Below are positions 33,853 through 42,943 of a stretch of 64,000 nt of DNA, one piece after another. The notes beneath the pieces were generated by a model. The model worked only from the letters and a program-made list of their open reading frames with translations, was not told the DNA's origin and did not search any database. The stretch's first letter is position 1. The number at the start of each line of letters is the position of its first letter. This stretch comes from Candidatus Borkfalkia ceftriaxoniphila (GTDB lineage Bacteria; Bacillota; Clostridia; Christensenellales; Borkfalkiaceae). The stretch lies in NCBI RefSeq assembly GCF_004134775.1, contig NZ_SDOZ01000005.1, positions 1 through 64,000 of the forward strand, written 5' to 3'. Position numbers and translations under genes: made by a program.

Positions 33853-34902
33853 ATGAAGAAATTTTTCAAAAGGGTGTTGTGCGCTGTCTTCGCTATGGCA
33901 TTGGTCGGCGCGCTGGTAGTAGGAATGGTCGGCTGCGGCGAAGCAAAGCAAACCATCGCTGTCGTTGCGAAAGGCGAAACGCACGCTTTCTGGCAGAGCG
34001 TAAAGAACGGTGCGCAAGCCGCAGGCGAAAAATACGGTTATGCGATCACATTCCGCGGGCCTACGGCAGAGTCGGAAGAGCATGTAAACACTCAGCGTGA
34101 AATGGTCACGCAAGCGCTCAATAACAAGAATACCAAAGCTTTGGTATTGGCGACGATCGGGCTGGGATTCAAAGACGAATTGGTATCGGCTTTCGATAAA
34201 GGAATCCCCGTTGTTGAATTCGACAGCGGTCTGTACAGCAACGGAGCAGATATTACAAAGGATAAAGATCCCACAGTTTCGTCGGTTGCCTCCGATAACT
34301 ATGCTGCGGCTGGCGTAGCGGCAGAAAATTTATACAAGACAATCAAACCCGAAATTGAAAAAGCCACCGCTTCCGATAAGTATTATGTTTGGATAATTCA
34401 GCACGATAGTTCGGCGACTGGCGTAGACAGAGCAAAAGGTTTCGAAGACAAGATTAAAGAATTGGTCGAAAAAGATAACTTATCTGATCGTTTCCAGACA
34501 AAAATTGACGTAAAAGCAAACAATACAGGCGAGTATAAAGGCTCTTTACAAGCAGCACAGACCGAAGGCGCCGATGCGATATTTATGTGCAATGAAGGCG
34601 TTGTGAACGAGTGCTATCCCGAAGTTGCCGACAACGTTGCAAAATACAAAGATATGGTTTTCTGCGGATTTGATGCGGGTACCAACCAAATAGAATGGAT
34701 CAAAGGAAAAGTTGCAGGTGCGGCTAAATTGGTCGGCTCCGTGGCGCAGGATTCATACCAGATCGGTTATCAAGCAGTTGAACAGGCTGTGTTCGCAGTC
34801 GAAAAGAAAAATGTTACAAAAGAAGTCGGTATCCCCGGAACTTGGTATGATTCGACGAATATTGATGAAATGATTGCGAAAAACATCGTGTACGAAGGTT
34901 AA
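33853..34902 (+). CDS. Sugar-binding lipoprotein of the ABC transporter (RbsB type)
   Basis: 349 aa. A lipoprotein signal peptide (KKFFKRVLCAVFAMALVGAL) ends in the lipobox VGMVGC, predicting a membrane-anchored lipoprotein outside the cell. The mature part is a type I periplasmic-binding fold: QTIAVVAKGETHAFWQSVKN, KALVLATIGLG, VVEFDSGL, then GADAIFMCNEG and FCGFDAGTNQIEWI. It captures the sugar for the permease. AAGGAGG lies 5-6 nt before the ATG. A strong hairpin follows before the fucose genes. Confidence 0.92.
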   Translation: MKKFFKRVLCAVFAMALVGALVVGMVGCGEAKQTIAVVAKGETHAFWQSVKNGAQAAGEKYGYAITFRGPTAESEEHVNTQREMVTQALNNKNTKALVLATIGLGFKDELVSAFDKGIPVVEFDSGLYSNGADITKDKDPTVSSVASDNYAAAGVAAENLYKTIKPEIEKATASDKYYVWIIQHDSSATGVDRAKGFEDKIKELVEKDNLSDRFQTKIDVKANNTGEYKGSLQAAQTEGADAIFMCNEGVVNECYPEVADNVAKYKDMVFCGFDAGTNQIEWIKGKVAGAAKLVGSVAQDSYQIGYQAVEQAVFAVEKKNVTKEVGIPGTWYDSTNIDEMIAKNIVYEG

Positions 34903-34943
34903 AGTTTAAAATAAATTTTCTTTAATCTCCAATTAAAGATTTA

Positions 34944-34979
34944 ATAAGCGGGGTTTTCCCCCGGAAAACCCCGCTTATA
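34944..34979 (+). other. Strong stem-loop between the transporter and fucU
   Basis: ATAAGCGGGGTTTTCC pairs perfectly with GGAAAACCCCGCTTAT (loop CCCG). No T run follows (ATATAAAAT), so it may be an mRNA-stabilising or attenuating element rather than a full terminator, allowing fucU-fucI to be read from the transporter promoter. Confidence 0.7.
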
Positions 34980-35010
34980 TAAAATCTAACAGAATCAAGA
35001 GGGAATGAAT

Positions 35011-35436
35011 ATGTTGAAAGGCGTTCCGAAAATTTTATCGCCGGAGTTGTTGAAAATTTTGTCAGAGATGGGACACGGCGACGAAATCGTCATTGCAGAT
35101 GGGAATTTTCCTTCCGAAAACTACGGAAACAGAGTTGTGAGAGCAGACGGGCATGGCGGGGCGGAGATCCTCGATGCCGTTTTGAGCATGATCCCGCTCG
35201 ACACTTATGCGGATTGCAATTTCATGCTCATGCAGGTCGTGCCGGGAGATAGGGTAAAACCGACGATCTGGGAAGATTATAAAAAGATCGCGAACGAAAA
35301 AGACGGTCACGTAAAATTGGGCAGTTTAGAGCGGTTCGCGTTTTATGAAAGGGCAAAACAAGCGTATGCCGTCATCGCGACGGGCGAAAGCGCTATTTAT
35401 GCAAATATAATTTTAAAAAAAGGAGTGATTCAGTAA
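35011..35436 (+). CDS. fucU: L-fucose mutarotase FucU
   Basis: 141 aa from the ATG at 35011 (GAGGG 7 nt upstream; the ATG two codons earlier is too near). MLKGVPKILSPELLKILSEM, GHGDEIVIADGNFPSE and LERFAFYERAKQAYAVIATG follow RbsD/FucU proteins; the His in GHGDEIVIAD is the conserved catalytic residue. It interconverts the alpha and beta anomers of L-fucose for the isomerase, whose gene starts 1 bp after its stop. Confidence 0.93.
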   Translation: MLKGVPKILSPELLKILSEMGHGDEIVIADGNFPSENYGNRVVRADGHGGAEILDAVLSMIPLDTYADCNFMLMQVVPGDRVKPTIWEDYKKIANEKDGHVKLGSLERFAFYERAKQAYAVIATGESAIYANIILKKGVIQ

Positions 35437-35437
35437 T

Positions 35438-37210
35438 ATGAAACCGAAGATCGGAATTCGGCCGACCATTGACGGAAGATGGTTCGGTATCCGCGAAAGT
35501 CTGGAAGAACAGACCATGAATATGGCAAAAAATGCAAAGAAACTGATAGAAGAAAACGTCTTTTATTCGGACGGAACGCCCGCGCAGGTCGTCATCAGCG
35601 AATGCACGATCGGCGGAGGCGCCGAGGCTGCGCGCTGCGCCGATCAGTTTTCCAAAGAAAACGTGACCGCGACTCTGACGGTGACGCCTTGCTGGTGCTA
35701 CGGCAGCGAAACAATGGATTTGGACCCGCTTACGACGAAAGCGGTTTGGGGATTCAACGGCACGGAGCGCCCCGGCGCCGTATATTTAGCGGCGGTCATG
35801 GCCGCGCATGCGCAGAGGGGACTTCCCGCATTCGCGATCTACGGACAGGACGTACAGGACGCCGACATGACGGGCATTACACCCGACGTGGAGGAGAAGA
35901 TCATCCGCTTTGCCCGCTGCGCGCTCGCCGTCGGACAGATGCGCAATAAGGCGTACGTGAATATCGGTTCCATCGCTATGGGGATCGGCGGCAGTTTCTG
36001 CGATGCGAACGCATTGCAAAAATATTTCGGGATCCGCGCCGAGTGGGTGGATATGAGCGAGATCCTGCGCCGCATGGATCTGGGGATCTACGATAAAAAA
36101 GAATACGAAAAAGAACTGAAATGGATCAAAGCAAACTGCAAAGAGGGTAAGGATTGGAACGGCGAGGCATTCGGTTTCAAAGACTTTACCAAAGAAGAGC
36201 GCGAGGCGCAGTGGGAATTTGTCGCGAAAATGACGCTCATCGTCAAAGACATCATGCTTGGCAATCCCAAATTGGACGAGATCGGCTGGCATGAAGAGGC
36301 GCTCGGCAGAAACGCGATCCTGGGCGGTTTCCAGGGGCAGCGGATGTGGACGGATTATAAGCCCAACGGCGACTTTACCGAGGCGATTTTGAACAGCACG
36401 TTCGACTGGAACGGAAAGCGCGAACCGATCACGCTGGCGACGGAAAACGACGGCTGCAACGGTCTTGCGATGCTCTTCGGGAAATTATTGACGGGCCGCA
36501 CCTCGATCTTTGCGGACGTGAGGACGTTTTGGAGCCCCGCCGCCGTCGAGCGCGTTACGGGTTGGAAACCCGAGGGACTTGCGGAAAACGGGTTTATGCA
36601 CCTTATCAACAGCGGCGCCGCCGCCCTTGACGGTACGGGCGCAAGTAAAGATGAAAACGGAAATTCCGTCATGAAAGAGTGGTGGAACGTGACCGAGAAA
36701 GATATCGACGCGATGCTCGCGGCAACCGAGTTTTCCAGTGCGAACCGCGGTTACTTCCGCGGAGGCGGCTATTCTTCTTCCTTCTCGACGCAGGGGGAAA
36801 TGCCCGTCACGATGGTACGAATCAATCTTGTGGACGGTATCGGCTACGTGATGCAACTCGCGGAAGGCTGGACGGTGGAACTTCCCGAACAGGTCAATCA
36901 TAAACTCTTGTACCGTACGGACAGAACGTGGCCTTCTACCTGGTTCGTGCCTCGTCTTAACGATACGAACGCTTTTTCCAGCGTCTACAACGTCATGGCG
37001 AACTGGGGCGCAAATCACGGCGCGTTCGTCTACGGTCATGTGGGGAAAGACCTGATCACGCTCGCCAGTATGCTGCGCATCCCCGTATCTCTTCATAACG
37101 TAGCGGAAAAGGACATCTACCGTCCGCACGCTTGGAGCGCGTTCGGTACCAAAGATGCGGAAGGGGCGGATTTCAGAGCCTGCGCTCACTATAGGGAACT
37201 GTATAAGTAA
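35438..37210 (+). CDS. fucI: L-fucose isomerase FucI
   Basis: 590 aa, the length of E. coli FucI. It begins KPKIGIRPTIDGRWFGIRES, as the family does; the manganese-site acidic residues fall in ATENDGCNGLAMLFG and SIFADVRTFWSP, and YRPHAWSAFGTKDAEGADFR is the typical C-terminus. It converts L-fucose to L-fuculose, the first committed step towards the kinase and the encapsulated aldolase. It may also accept D-arabinose. It pairs with fucU in a two-gene unit closed by a hairpin terminator. Confidence 0.95.
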   Translation: MKPKIGIRPTIDGRWFGIRESLEEQTMNMAKNAKKLIEENVFYSDGTPAQVVISECTIGGGAEAARCADQFSKENVTATLTVTPCWCYGSETMDLDPLTTKAVWGFNGTERPGAVYLAAVMAAHAQRGLPAFAIYGQDVQDADMTGITPDVEEKIIRFARCALAVGQMRNKAYVNIGSIAMGIGGSFCDANALQKYFGIRAEWVDMSEILRRMDLGIYDKKEYEKELKWIKANCKEGKDWNGEAFGFKDFTKEEREAQWEFVAKMTLIVKDIMLGNPKLDEIGWHEEALGRNAILGGFQGQRMWTDYKPNGDFTEAILNSTFDWNGKREPITLATENDGCNGLAMLFGKLLTGRTSIFADVRTFWSPAAVERVTGWKPEGLAENGFMHLINSGAAALDGTGASKDENGNSVMKEWWNVTEKDIDAMLAATEFSSANRGYFRGGGYSSSFSTQGEMPVTMVRINLVDGIGYVMQLAEGWTVELPEQVNHKLLYRTDRTWPSTWFVPRLNDTNAFSSVYNVMANWGANHGAFVYGHVGKDLITLASMLRIPVSLHNVAEKDIYRPHAWSAFGTKDAEGADFRACAHYRELYK

Positions 37211-37231
37211 CCCATTTCTAACACCCTTGGG

Positions 37232-37258
37232 AAAGGCGCGGTTTCAGCCGCGCCTTTT
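37232..37258 (+). terminator. Terminator after fucI
   Basis: AAAGGCGCGG and CCGCGCCTTT form the stem; a T-rich stretch (TTTTCGCTTTTT) follows. Confidence 0.8.
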
Positions 37259-37331
37259 CGCTTTTTCGGCACAAACGGAAACAGAAGGCGCATAGATATG
37301 TAAAGAGGAAATTCTACAAAGGAGAAACGTT

Positions 37332-38111
37332 TTGGAGTGGTTTTCATCTTTACAACCCTGGCTGCAATCGCTGCTGGCAACGATCTTTACATACGGCATG
37401 ACGGCGGCAGGCGCCGCGCTCGTATTCTTTTCTAAAAAATTCAATCAAAGAGTTTTAACGGTTATGATGGGACTTGCGGGCGGCATTATGATCGCCGCAA
37501 GTTTTTTTTCTCTTCTGATGCCTGCGATAGAAAATTGTGAAAGCACGGGACGCAGTCCCGCGCCCATACTGACCATCGGTTTTTTGGCGGGCGGCGCTTT
37601 CATCGTGGTATCGGATATCGTAATGAATCGTATGAACACTTTTAAAAACGCGCGGAGCAAGAGCGGCTTTCTATTGACCGCCGCCGTGACTCTGCATAAT
37701 ATTCCCGAAGGGCTCGCCGTGGGCGTGGCGTTCGGCTCGGTCGTCGCGGGCACGCAGTCCTCGCTGATTGCGGCAGTCATGCTCGCTGTCGGCATCGGAA
37801 TTCAAAATTTCCCCGAAGGGCTGTGCATTTCGCTGCCGCTGAGAAATCAGGGCATGTCGATCGGAAAAGCCTTTTTTATCGGTCAGATGTCGGGCGCGGT
37901 CGAGATCGTGGCGGGCATTATCGGCGTATTTGCGGTAGCCGCCGTTTCCGCGCTGCTGCCCTGGGCGCTTGCTTTTTCCGCGGGGGCAATGATCGCCGTC
38001 GTCTGTTCCGAACTGATTCCCGCAAGTTTTGCCGAATCGAAATCTTCGGCTTCCATCGGCGTGATGCTCGGTTTTGCGCTCATGATGTTTTTGGACGTGT
38101 TTTTGGGCTGA
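37332..38111 (+). CDS. zupT: ZIP-family divalent metal transporter (ZupT type)
   Basis: 259 aa from a TTG start with AAGGAG 7 nt upstream; no better start is seen. Eight hydrophobic segments are predicted. The ZIP metal-site motifs are VTLHNIPEGLAVGVAFG (TM4) and GIGIQNFPEGLCISLPL (TM5). ZIP proteins import zinc, iron or manganese into the cytosol. There is no sign of a functional link with the fucose genes, which end in a terminator upstream. Confidence 0.9.
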   Translation: MEWFSSLQPWLQSLLATIFTYGMTAAGAALVFFSKKFNQRVLTVMMGLAGGIMIAASFFSLLMPAIENCESTGRSPAPILTIGFLAGGAFIVVSDIVMNRMNTFKNARSKSGFLLTAAVTLHNIPEGLAVGVAFGSVVAGTQSSLIAAVMLAVGIGIQNFPEGLCISLPLRNQGMSIGKAFFIGQMSGAVEIVAGIIGVFAVAAVSALLPWALAFSAGAMIAVVCSELIPASFAESKSSASIGVMLGFALMMFLDVFLG

Positions 38112-38152
38112 GGGTATAAAATTTCTGCGGAAATGCAATACTTGTGTATGAT

Positions 38153-39034
38153 ATGGAACAGAAAAAAAAGACCGTCAAAGCAGAACAGACCGAAACTTCC
38201 TTTCGGGAAGCGTTAAAGGAAAAGTTTCCCGAATCCGAAAGCGAACGAAAACTCGCCGTTATCGTGGGTGCCTCGTCGGGTATAGGATACGAAACGGCAA
38301 TCAAACTCATCGGCAGAAATTACCGTATCGTCAATATTTCCCGCACGACGTGCCGCCTCGAACAGGTCGCGAATTACCTTGCGGACGTATCCGAGGCCGA
38401 CGATATGGAAAAGGGGATACTGGAGATCGGCGCTGCTATGAAAAATATCGACGCGCTCGTATACTGCGCGGGATTTTCGATGGCTGCGCCCATTGAAAAG
38501 GCTGAATCGGAAGACGTCCGTTATCTCTTCGAAGTCAACTTTTTCGGGGCGCTGCGCGCGATACAGGCGGCCGTTCCCTTTATGAAAGAAAACGGCGGCA
38601 GGATCGTTCTCGTAAGTTCGATGGGGGGCATCCTTCCCATTGCGTTTGACTGTTTTTACAGTTGTTCCAAGGCGGCTTTGAATATGCTCGCCAAGAGCGC
38701 GAATTCCGAGTTGGGAGAATTCAATATCCGTGCGACGGCGGTCCTTCCCGGCGGCACGGCGACGACTTTTACCTTTAAGAGAAAAGTGTATGGCGCCGCC
38801 GCCTGCGGGGAATACGCATCGAGGGTGGAGCAGGCGGCGTCTTCTCTTGCGGATATGGAACAGGACGGCATGAGTGCGGGAGAGGTCGCAAAGGTGATCG
38901 TCGGTTGTCTGGAAAACAAGAACCCGCCCGTCGTCGTGCACTGCGGGGCGATGAATAAAATGTATGCGGCCGCAGAGAGAATCTTACCGAATAAAGCGAC
39001 GCTTTATCTCAATGATCGCAAATATTTTTCCTGA
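38153..39034 (+). CDS. Short-chain dehydrogenase/reductase
   Basis: 293 aa from the ATG at 38153; a GTG three codons earlier is equally possible as no good ribosome site is visible. After a 35-residue charged N-terminal extension comes the SDR fold: AVIVGASSGIGYETAIKLIG, the NAG-type motif as YCAGFS, and the catalytic Ser-Tyr-Lys as LVSSMGG with YSCSKAAL. The substrate is unknown. It is similar in style to reductases of lipids or sugars but no closer call is justified. Confidence 0.85.
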   Translation: MEQKKKTVKAEQTETSFREALKEKFPESESERKLAVIVGASSGIGYETAIKLIGRNYRIVNISRTTCRLEQVANYLADVSEADDMEKGILEIGAAMKNIDALVYCAGFSMAAPIEKAESEDVRYLFEVNFFGALRAIQAAVPFMKENGGRIVLVSSMGGILPIAFDCFYSCSKAALNMLAKSANSELGEFNIRATAVLPGGTATTFTFKRKVYGAAACGEYASRVEQAASSLADMEQDGMSAGEVAKVIVGCLENKNPPVVVHCGAMNKMYAAAERILPNKATLYLNDRKYFS

Positions 39035-39039
39035 TACGA

Positions 39040-39060
39040 AGTACTTTGCGTGACATAAAT
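39040..39060 (+). repeat. Dispersed 21-bp element, copy 1
   Basis: AAGTACTTTGCGTGAC plus five further bases. It matches 47789-47809 at 19 of 21 positions; both copies sit just after a gene stop. Confidence 0.5.
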
Positions 39061-39063
39061 GAA

Positions 39064-39099
39064 AAGAACAGGGCTTTTGACAAGCCCTGTTCTCTTTTT
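39064..39099. terminator. Bidirectional terminator between the SDR gene and leuS
   Basis: AAGAACAGGGCTT and AAGCCCTGTTCTC stem with A and T runs; convergent genes share it. Confidence 0.8.
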
Positions 39100-39101
39100 T
39101 G

Positions 39102-41528
39102 TCATACGATCAGGTTGACCAACCTGTCGGGCACGATAATCACTTTTTTGACGACTTTGCCTTCTAAAAGGGGGCGTATCGCGTCGCTCTGCATCACCGC
39201 GTGCTGAATATCTTCTTTGCTCATATCTTTCGAGAGCATCATTTTGGTCTTCATTTTGCTGTTGATCTGAATGGCGTATTCCGTTTCGTCCCGAACGAGC
39301 GCGCTTTCGTCGCATACGGGGAATGCCTGGTCGAATACTGAATATCTGAAGCCGCACTGTTCCCAAAGTTCTTCGGCAAAATGCGGGGCGAAAGGAGCGA
39401 GCAAAAGCAACAGATCTTTGGAAGTTTCTTTGAGCAGGGGCACGTTTTTGACTTGATTGTTGTCGTATTTGAAGAGCGCGTTCACAAGTTCCATCAACCG
39501 CGCGACCGCTGTGTTAAAGGAGAAATTCTCCATATCTTTGGTGATCTGTTTGATCGCGTAATTCTTCGCGTAGGCGAGTTCTTTTTCATCGGCGCCGTAG
39601 GGGGCTTCTTTGCCCGCTTTCATGTCGCGTATCTTCAAAACGATGCGTTCCACTCTGTCGAGAAATTTTGCGACCGATTTGATGCCGTCGTCGTTCCATG
39701 GTCCGCCCTCCGTATAGGAAAAGCCGAACATCAGATACATTCTGAAAACGTCCGAACCGTAAGCGTTCACGAACTCGTCGGGGGAAACCACGTTACCTTT
39801 GGATTTGCTCATGCGGTTGCCGTCGGGACCGAGGATCACGCCCTGATGCACGAGCGATTTGAAAGGCTCATCGAAATTCAGATAACCCATATCGCGCAGC
39901 GCTTTGGTAAAGAAGCGGGCGTACAAAAGGTGCATGCAGGCGTGTTCCGCGCCGCCCACGTACTTATCGACGGGAAGCATCTTGTTGACGATCTCGGGAT
40001 CGAAGGGCATCTTTGTGTTGTGCGCGTCGGGATAGCGAAGATAATACCAACTCGAACAGACGAACGTGTCCAGGGTGTCGGGATCCCGCTGCGCGTCGCC
40101 GCCGCAGTGCGGGCATTTGACGTGCATGAATTCTTCGCTCTTTGCAAGCGGCGATTTGCCGTCGGGGTTAAATTCCACGTTATAGGGAAGTTTGACGGGC
40201 AGATCTTTATAGGGCACGGGCACGATCCCGCATTTCGGGCAGTGCACGACGGGAATGGGCGCGCCCCAGTAGCGTTGCCGGGAAACCAGCCAGTCGCGGA
40301 GACGGTAGTTGACTTTTTTCTGTCCTTTGCCCTGTTTGGCGAGATAATTGGCGATCTCGTTTCTCGCGTCCTCGCCGAAACGCCCGTCGAATTGCAGGCT
40401 GTTGACGCAGATGCCGTCCTCGCAGAAGGGGAGCACCGTTTCGCCCGCTTTGTTTTCGATGACTTTTGTGACGGGAAGATTATATTTCTGCGCGAAAGCG
40501 AAATCTCTCTCGTCGTGCGCGGGAACGCCCATCACCGCGCCCGTACCGTAGGAATACAGCACGTAATCGGCGGCGAAAATCGGCACTTTTTTGCCGTTGA
40601 TGGGGTTGATCGCGTAATGTCCGATAAATACGCCCGTCTTTTCGCGGGTAGAGGACAAGCGCTCGATCTCGTTCGCCTTTGCGGTTTCCGCAACGTACGC
40701 TTCGACCGCCTCTCTCTGTTCGTCGGAAACGAGTTTTTTCACGAGGGGGTGTTCGGGCGCTAAAACGACGTAGGAAACGCCGAATATGGTGTCGCAGCGG
40801 GTGGTGAACACGTTGAACTTGTCGCCGCTCTCGCATTCGAACTGGACTTCGCAGCCCACAGATTTGCCGATCCAGTTTTTCTGCATCAGTTTGGTCTTTT
40901 CGGGCCAATCGACGGTATCGAGCCCCTGCAAGAGTTCTTCCGCATAATCGGTGATCTTAAAAAACCATTGCGTAAGATTCTTTCTGACGACGGGGGAGTT
41001 GCAGCGTTCGCAGCAGCCGTCCACGACCTGTTCGTTGGCGAGCACGGTATTGCAGTCGGGGCACCAGTTCACGGGCGCCTCCTTGCGGTACGCGAGGCCG
41101 TTTTCATACAGTTTCAAAAACATCCACTGCGTCCATTTGTAATAATCTTCGTCGCAGGTCTTGACCTCCGCAGACCAATCAAACATGGCGCCGATGGCTT
41201 TTAGTTGTTTTTCCATGGTCTCGATATTCTTTTCCGTGGAATCTTTGGGATGGATCTTCGTCTTGATCGCATAGTTTTCGGCAGGCAGCCCGAACGCGTC
41301 GAAGCCCATCGGCTGAAACACTTCAAAACCCTGCATTTTCTTGAATCTGGCATAACTATCGCTCGGGCCGTAATTATACCAGTGCCCGATATGCAGTTTC
41401 GCGCCGGAAGGGTACGAAAACATTTCCAGAACGTAGTATTTTTTATCCGCGTTCTTTTTGTTGAAAACATTTTCTTTGGATTTCTCCCAGCGCTGCTGCC
41501 ATTTGCTTTCGACGGATTTCATATCCAT
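39102..41528 (-). CDS. leuS: Leucyl-tRNA synthetase
   Basis: 808 aa, normal for bacterial LeuRS. The class I signature HIGH is at 46-49 ([10 protein letters not shown]) and the KMSKS loop is [11 protein letters not shown] zinc-binding stretch (CPDCNTV and CCERC), the CP1 editing domain, and a second zinc pair (CPKCG, CPHCG) are visible, then the anticodon-binding and C-terminal domains. It charges tRNA-Leu and edits mischarged products. No T-box is seen upstream; it is probably transcribed from the promoter before the small membrane-protein gene 34 bp away. The ATG at 41528 lies rather far from GGAGG. Confidence 0.97.
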   Translation of the reverse strand: MDMKSVESKWQQRWEKSKENVFNKKNADKKYYVLEMFSYPSGAKLHIGHWYNYGPSDSYARFKKMQGFEVFQPMGFDAFGLPAENYAIKTKIHPKDSTEKNIETMEKQLKAIGAMFDWSAEVKTCDEDYYKWTQWMFLKLYENGLAYRKEAPVNWCPDCNTVLANEQVVDGCCERCNSPVVRKNLTQWFFKITDYAEELLQGLDTVDWPEKTKLMQKNWIGKSVGCEVQFECESGDKFNVFTTRCDTIFGVSYVVLAPEHPLVKKLVSDEQREAVEAYVAETAKANEIERLSSTREKTGVFIGHYAINPINGKKVPIFAADYVLYSYGTGAVMGVPAHDERDFAFAQKYNLPVTKVIENKAGETVLPFCEDGICVNSLQFDGRFGEDARNEIANYLAKQGKGQKKVNYRLRDWLVSRQRYWGAPIPVVHCPKCGIVPVPYKDLPVKLPYNVEFNPDGKSPLAKSEEFMHVKCPHCGGDAQRDPDTLDTFVCSSWYYLRYPDAHNTKMPFDPEIVNKMLPVDKYVGGAEHACMHLLYARFFTKALRDMGYLNFDEPFKSLVHQGVILGPDGNRMSKSKGNVVSPDEFVNAYGSDVFRMYLMFGFSYTEGGPWNDDGIKSVAKFLDRVERIVLKIRDMKAGKEAPYGADEKELAYAKNYAIKQITKDMENFSFNTAVARLMELVNALFKYDNNQVKNVPLLKETSKDLLLLLAPFAPHFAEELWEQCGFRYSVFDQAFPVCDESALVRDETEYAIQINSKMKTKMMLSKDMSKEDIQHAVMQSDAIRPLLEGKVVKKVIIVPDRLVNLIV

Positions 41529-41562
41529 AATAAAAAAACATCCTCCAAGCGCACAAAGCGCA

Positions 41563-41757
41563 TCAATTTTTCTTCTTAACGCATCGGTAGACGAGGTAGG
41601 TCAAAGGCCCGATGACGGGAATCAGCAAAATCACGAGATTCCACGGCAGAATGCCTTTTACGAGTCCCTTGTCTTTGAGGAGCAGATAGACCGTAAATAT
41701 TGCCAGAAAATAGTGGACGACCAATAATATGATCAGCGCAAGCAAAAGCGGCTTCAT
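41563..41757 (-). CDS. Small membrane protein with PLDc_N-like (cardiolipin synthase N-terminal) segment
   Basis: 64 aa from the ATG at 41757, chosen because GGGGAGG lies about 11 nt upstream and the earlier ATG at 41787 would be at the transcription start itself. Two hydrophobic segments ([20 protein letters not shown] and a second around [16 protein letters not shown]) are joined by a [14 protein letters not shown] loop. This matches the two-helix PLDc_N family of small membrane proteins without a known activity. It leads into leuS in an apparent two-gene unit. Confidence 0.75.
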   Translation of the reverse strand: MKPLLLALIILLVVHYFLAIFTVYLLLKDKGLVKGILPWNLVILLIPVIGPLTYLVYRCVKKKN

Positions 41758-41790
41758 AAATTCGGTTTCCTCCCCGTCGGTTTTCATTTG

Positions 41791-41819
41791 ATTATATATT
41801 GTTTTGCTTTTTTAGTCAA
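41791..41819 (-). promoter_or_regulatory. Predicted promoter of the small membrane gene and leuS
   Basis: On the minus strand TTGACT (41819-41814) and TATAAT (41796-41791) are separated by 17 bp. Confidence 0.75.
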
Positions 41820-41912
41820 GTTTAAGAGCGCTTTTTGCCGAAAAAATTAAAAATCCGCGCAGAATCGGTTTTTGATGCAAATAAAAAGAGGGTTAGTGCA
41901 TAGACTATAATT

Positions 41913-42632
41913 ATGGTAAAAATAACCGTTTCAGAAAGCAATTCGAAAAATTTGAACGTGGCTTATATTTACAATTCCATGACGCGCTATTTGAGCATCT
42001 GCGGCGCCGATGCGGACATCACCTTCGACGATTCGCGCACCAACCTCGTGATGACGGCGGAAAACCGCTTTCATTCTTACCTTCGCAAATTTACCGAAGA
42101 GAGGGTGGCTGAATCCGTCGCCATCGGCTATAAGTACGCGCTGTTTCAGAAGAATATCCGACCTTCGGGTTTATCCGAAACGGACAGGGAAGTACTTCTT
42201 TGCGCGCTCGTGAGCGCGGATTTCGACGAGGATAAACGATATGTCGCCGAGCGGCTCAAAGATATCCGCGTCTATTCCATCGACGGTTTTTTTAATTTCC
42301 GTCTGCAGGCGCTCAAAGAAAAATGGGCGGGCATCATCGACTGCATCCCGTGCTGCTTTACCGAGCGCGATCTGAAAGATTTCCTCGATTATATTCTTTC
42401 CGAGCGCGAGCCTTCGATCGTGCATTTCAAGGACGGGGAACTCTATGACGCAGACTACGTGCGACTTAAACGCGCGGCGCTCATCGACGGGGGCCTGGAC
42501 GACTTTTCCATCGTGCGGGAAGTGCTTTTGAGCGGCGCGACGGAAGTGGAGTGTCTGACCAATCCGCCGCCCGTCTTATGCGACGTGCTCAAAAAATATT
42601 TCGGAAGCCGCACCGCGTTCCGTTTCAGTTGA
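41913..42632 (+). CDS. ytxC: YtxC-like sporulation-associated protein
   Basis: 239 aa, no signal peptide. It has the organisation of the YtxC family: a helical N-terminus, VAIGYKYALFQKNIRP in the middle and FFNFRLQALKEKWAGIIDCI with a helical C-terminal part. The family is found in endospore formers, next to thrS, exactly as here. The molecular role is unknown. A terminator-like element is not obvious; the T-box promoter begins 28 bp after the stop. Confidence 0.75.
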   Translation: MVKITVSESNSKNLNVAYIYNSMTRYLSICGADADITFDDSRTNLVMTAENRFHSYLRKFTEERVAESVAIGYKYALFQKNIRPSGLSETDREVLLCALVSADFDEDKRYVAERLKDIRVYSIDGFFNFRLQALKEKWAGIIDCIPCCFTERDLKDFLDYILSEREPSIVHFKDGELYDADYVRLKRAALIDGGLDDFSIVREVLLSGATEVECLTNPPPVLCDVLKKYFGSRTAFRFS

Positions 42633-42660
42633 AAAATTTTAAAAAGATCCGCGAAATATC

Positions 42661-42689
42661 TTGACAAACCGCGCGAAAGCGCGTAAAAT
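42661..42689 (+). promoter_or_regulatory. Predicted thrS promoter with a palindrome in its spacer
   Basis: TTGACA (42661-42666) and TAAAAT (42684-42689) are separated by 17 bp. The spacer contains CGCGC-GAAA-GCGCG (42670-42683), a compact inverted repeat filling most of it. Confidence 0.75.
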
Positions 42690-42710
42690 CATACTATATT
42701 CAATTTGCTT

Positions 42711-42921
42711 AAAAAGACAAGTAGCGGCTTTACACACGGAACCAAGAGAGCGGGATCTCGGCTGAAAATCCCGTTTCCGTCAAGGCGCGCGAAACCGCTT
42801 TGTATGCAACGGGCGCGGCGCCGCACTGCCGCAGGAAAGAGGCCGAAAATTTTTTCGGCAATTAAGGTGGAACCGCGCAATTTCAGCGTCCTTAAACGTT
42901 TTTGTTTAAGGACGTTTTTTT
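42711..42921 (+). ncRNA. T-box leader (threonine) controlling thrS
   Basis: Stem I is visible through AGTA (42720-42723) facing GAA (42791-42793), the loop-E motif, with the specifier codon ACC (threonine) at 42794-42796. Paired arms include ACGGAA/TTCCGT and CGGGAT/ATCCCG. The T-box AAGGTGGAACCGCG is at 42864-42877. The terminator CGTCCTTAAAC/GTTTAAGGACG with seven Ts spans 42887-42921. Uncharged tRNA-Thr would pair with ACC through anticodon GGU and with TGGA through its UCCA end, favouring read-through into thrS. Confidence 0.92.
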
Positions 42922-42943
42922 ATTCGGTACGGAGGTAAAATTT

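Noticed and set aside
34944..34979. Full intrinsic terminator before fucU
   Set aside because: The stem is very strong but no T run follows on the plus strand, so it is listed as a stem-loop that may allow read-through.
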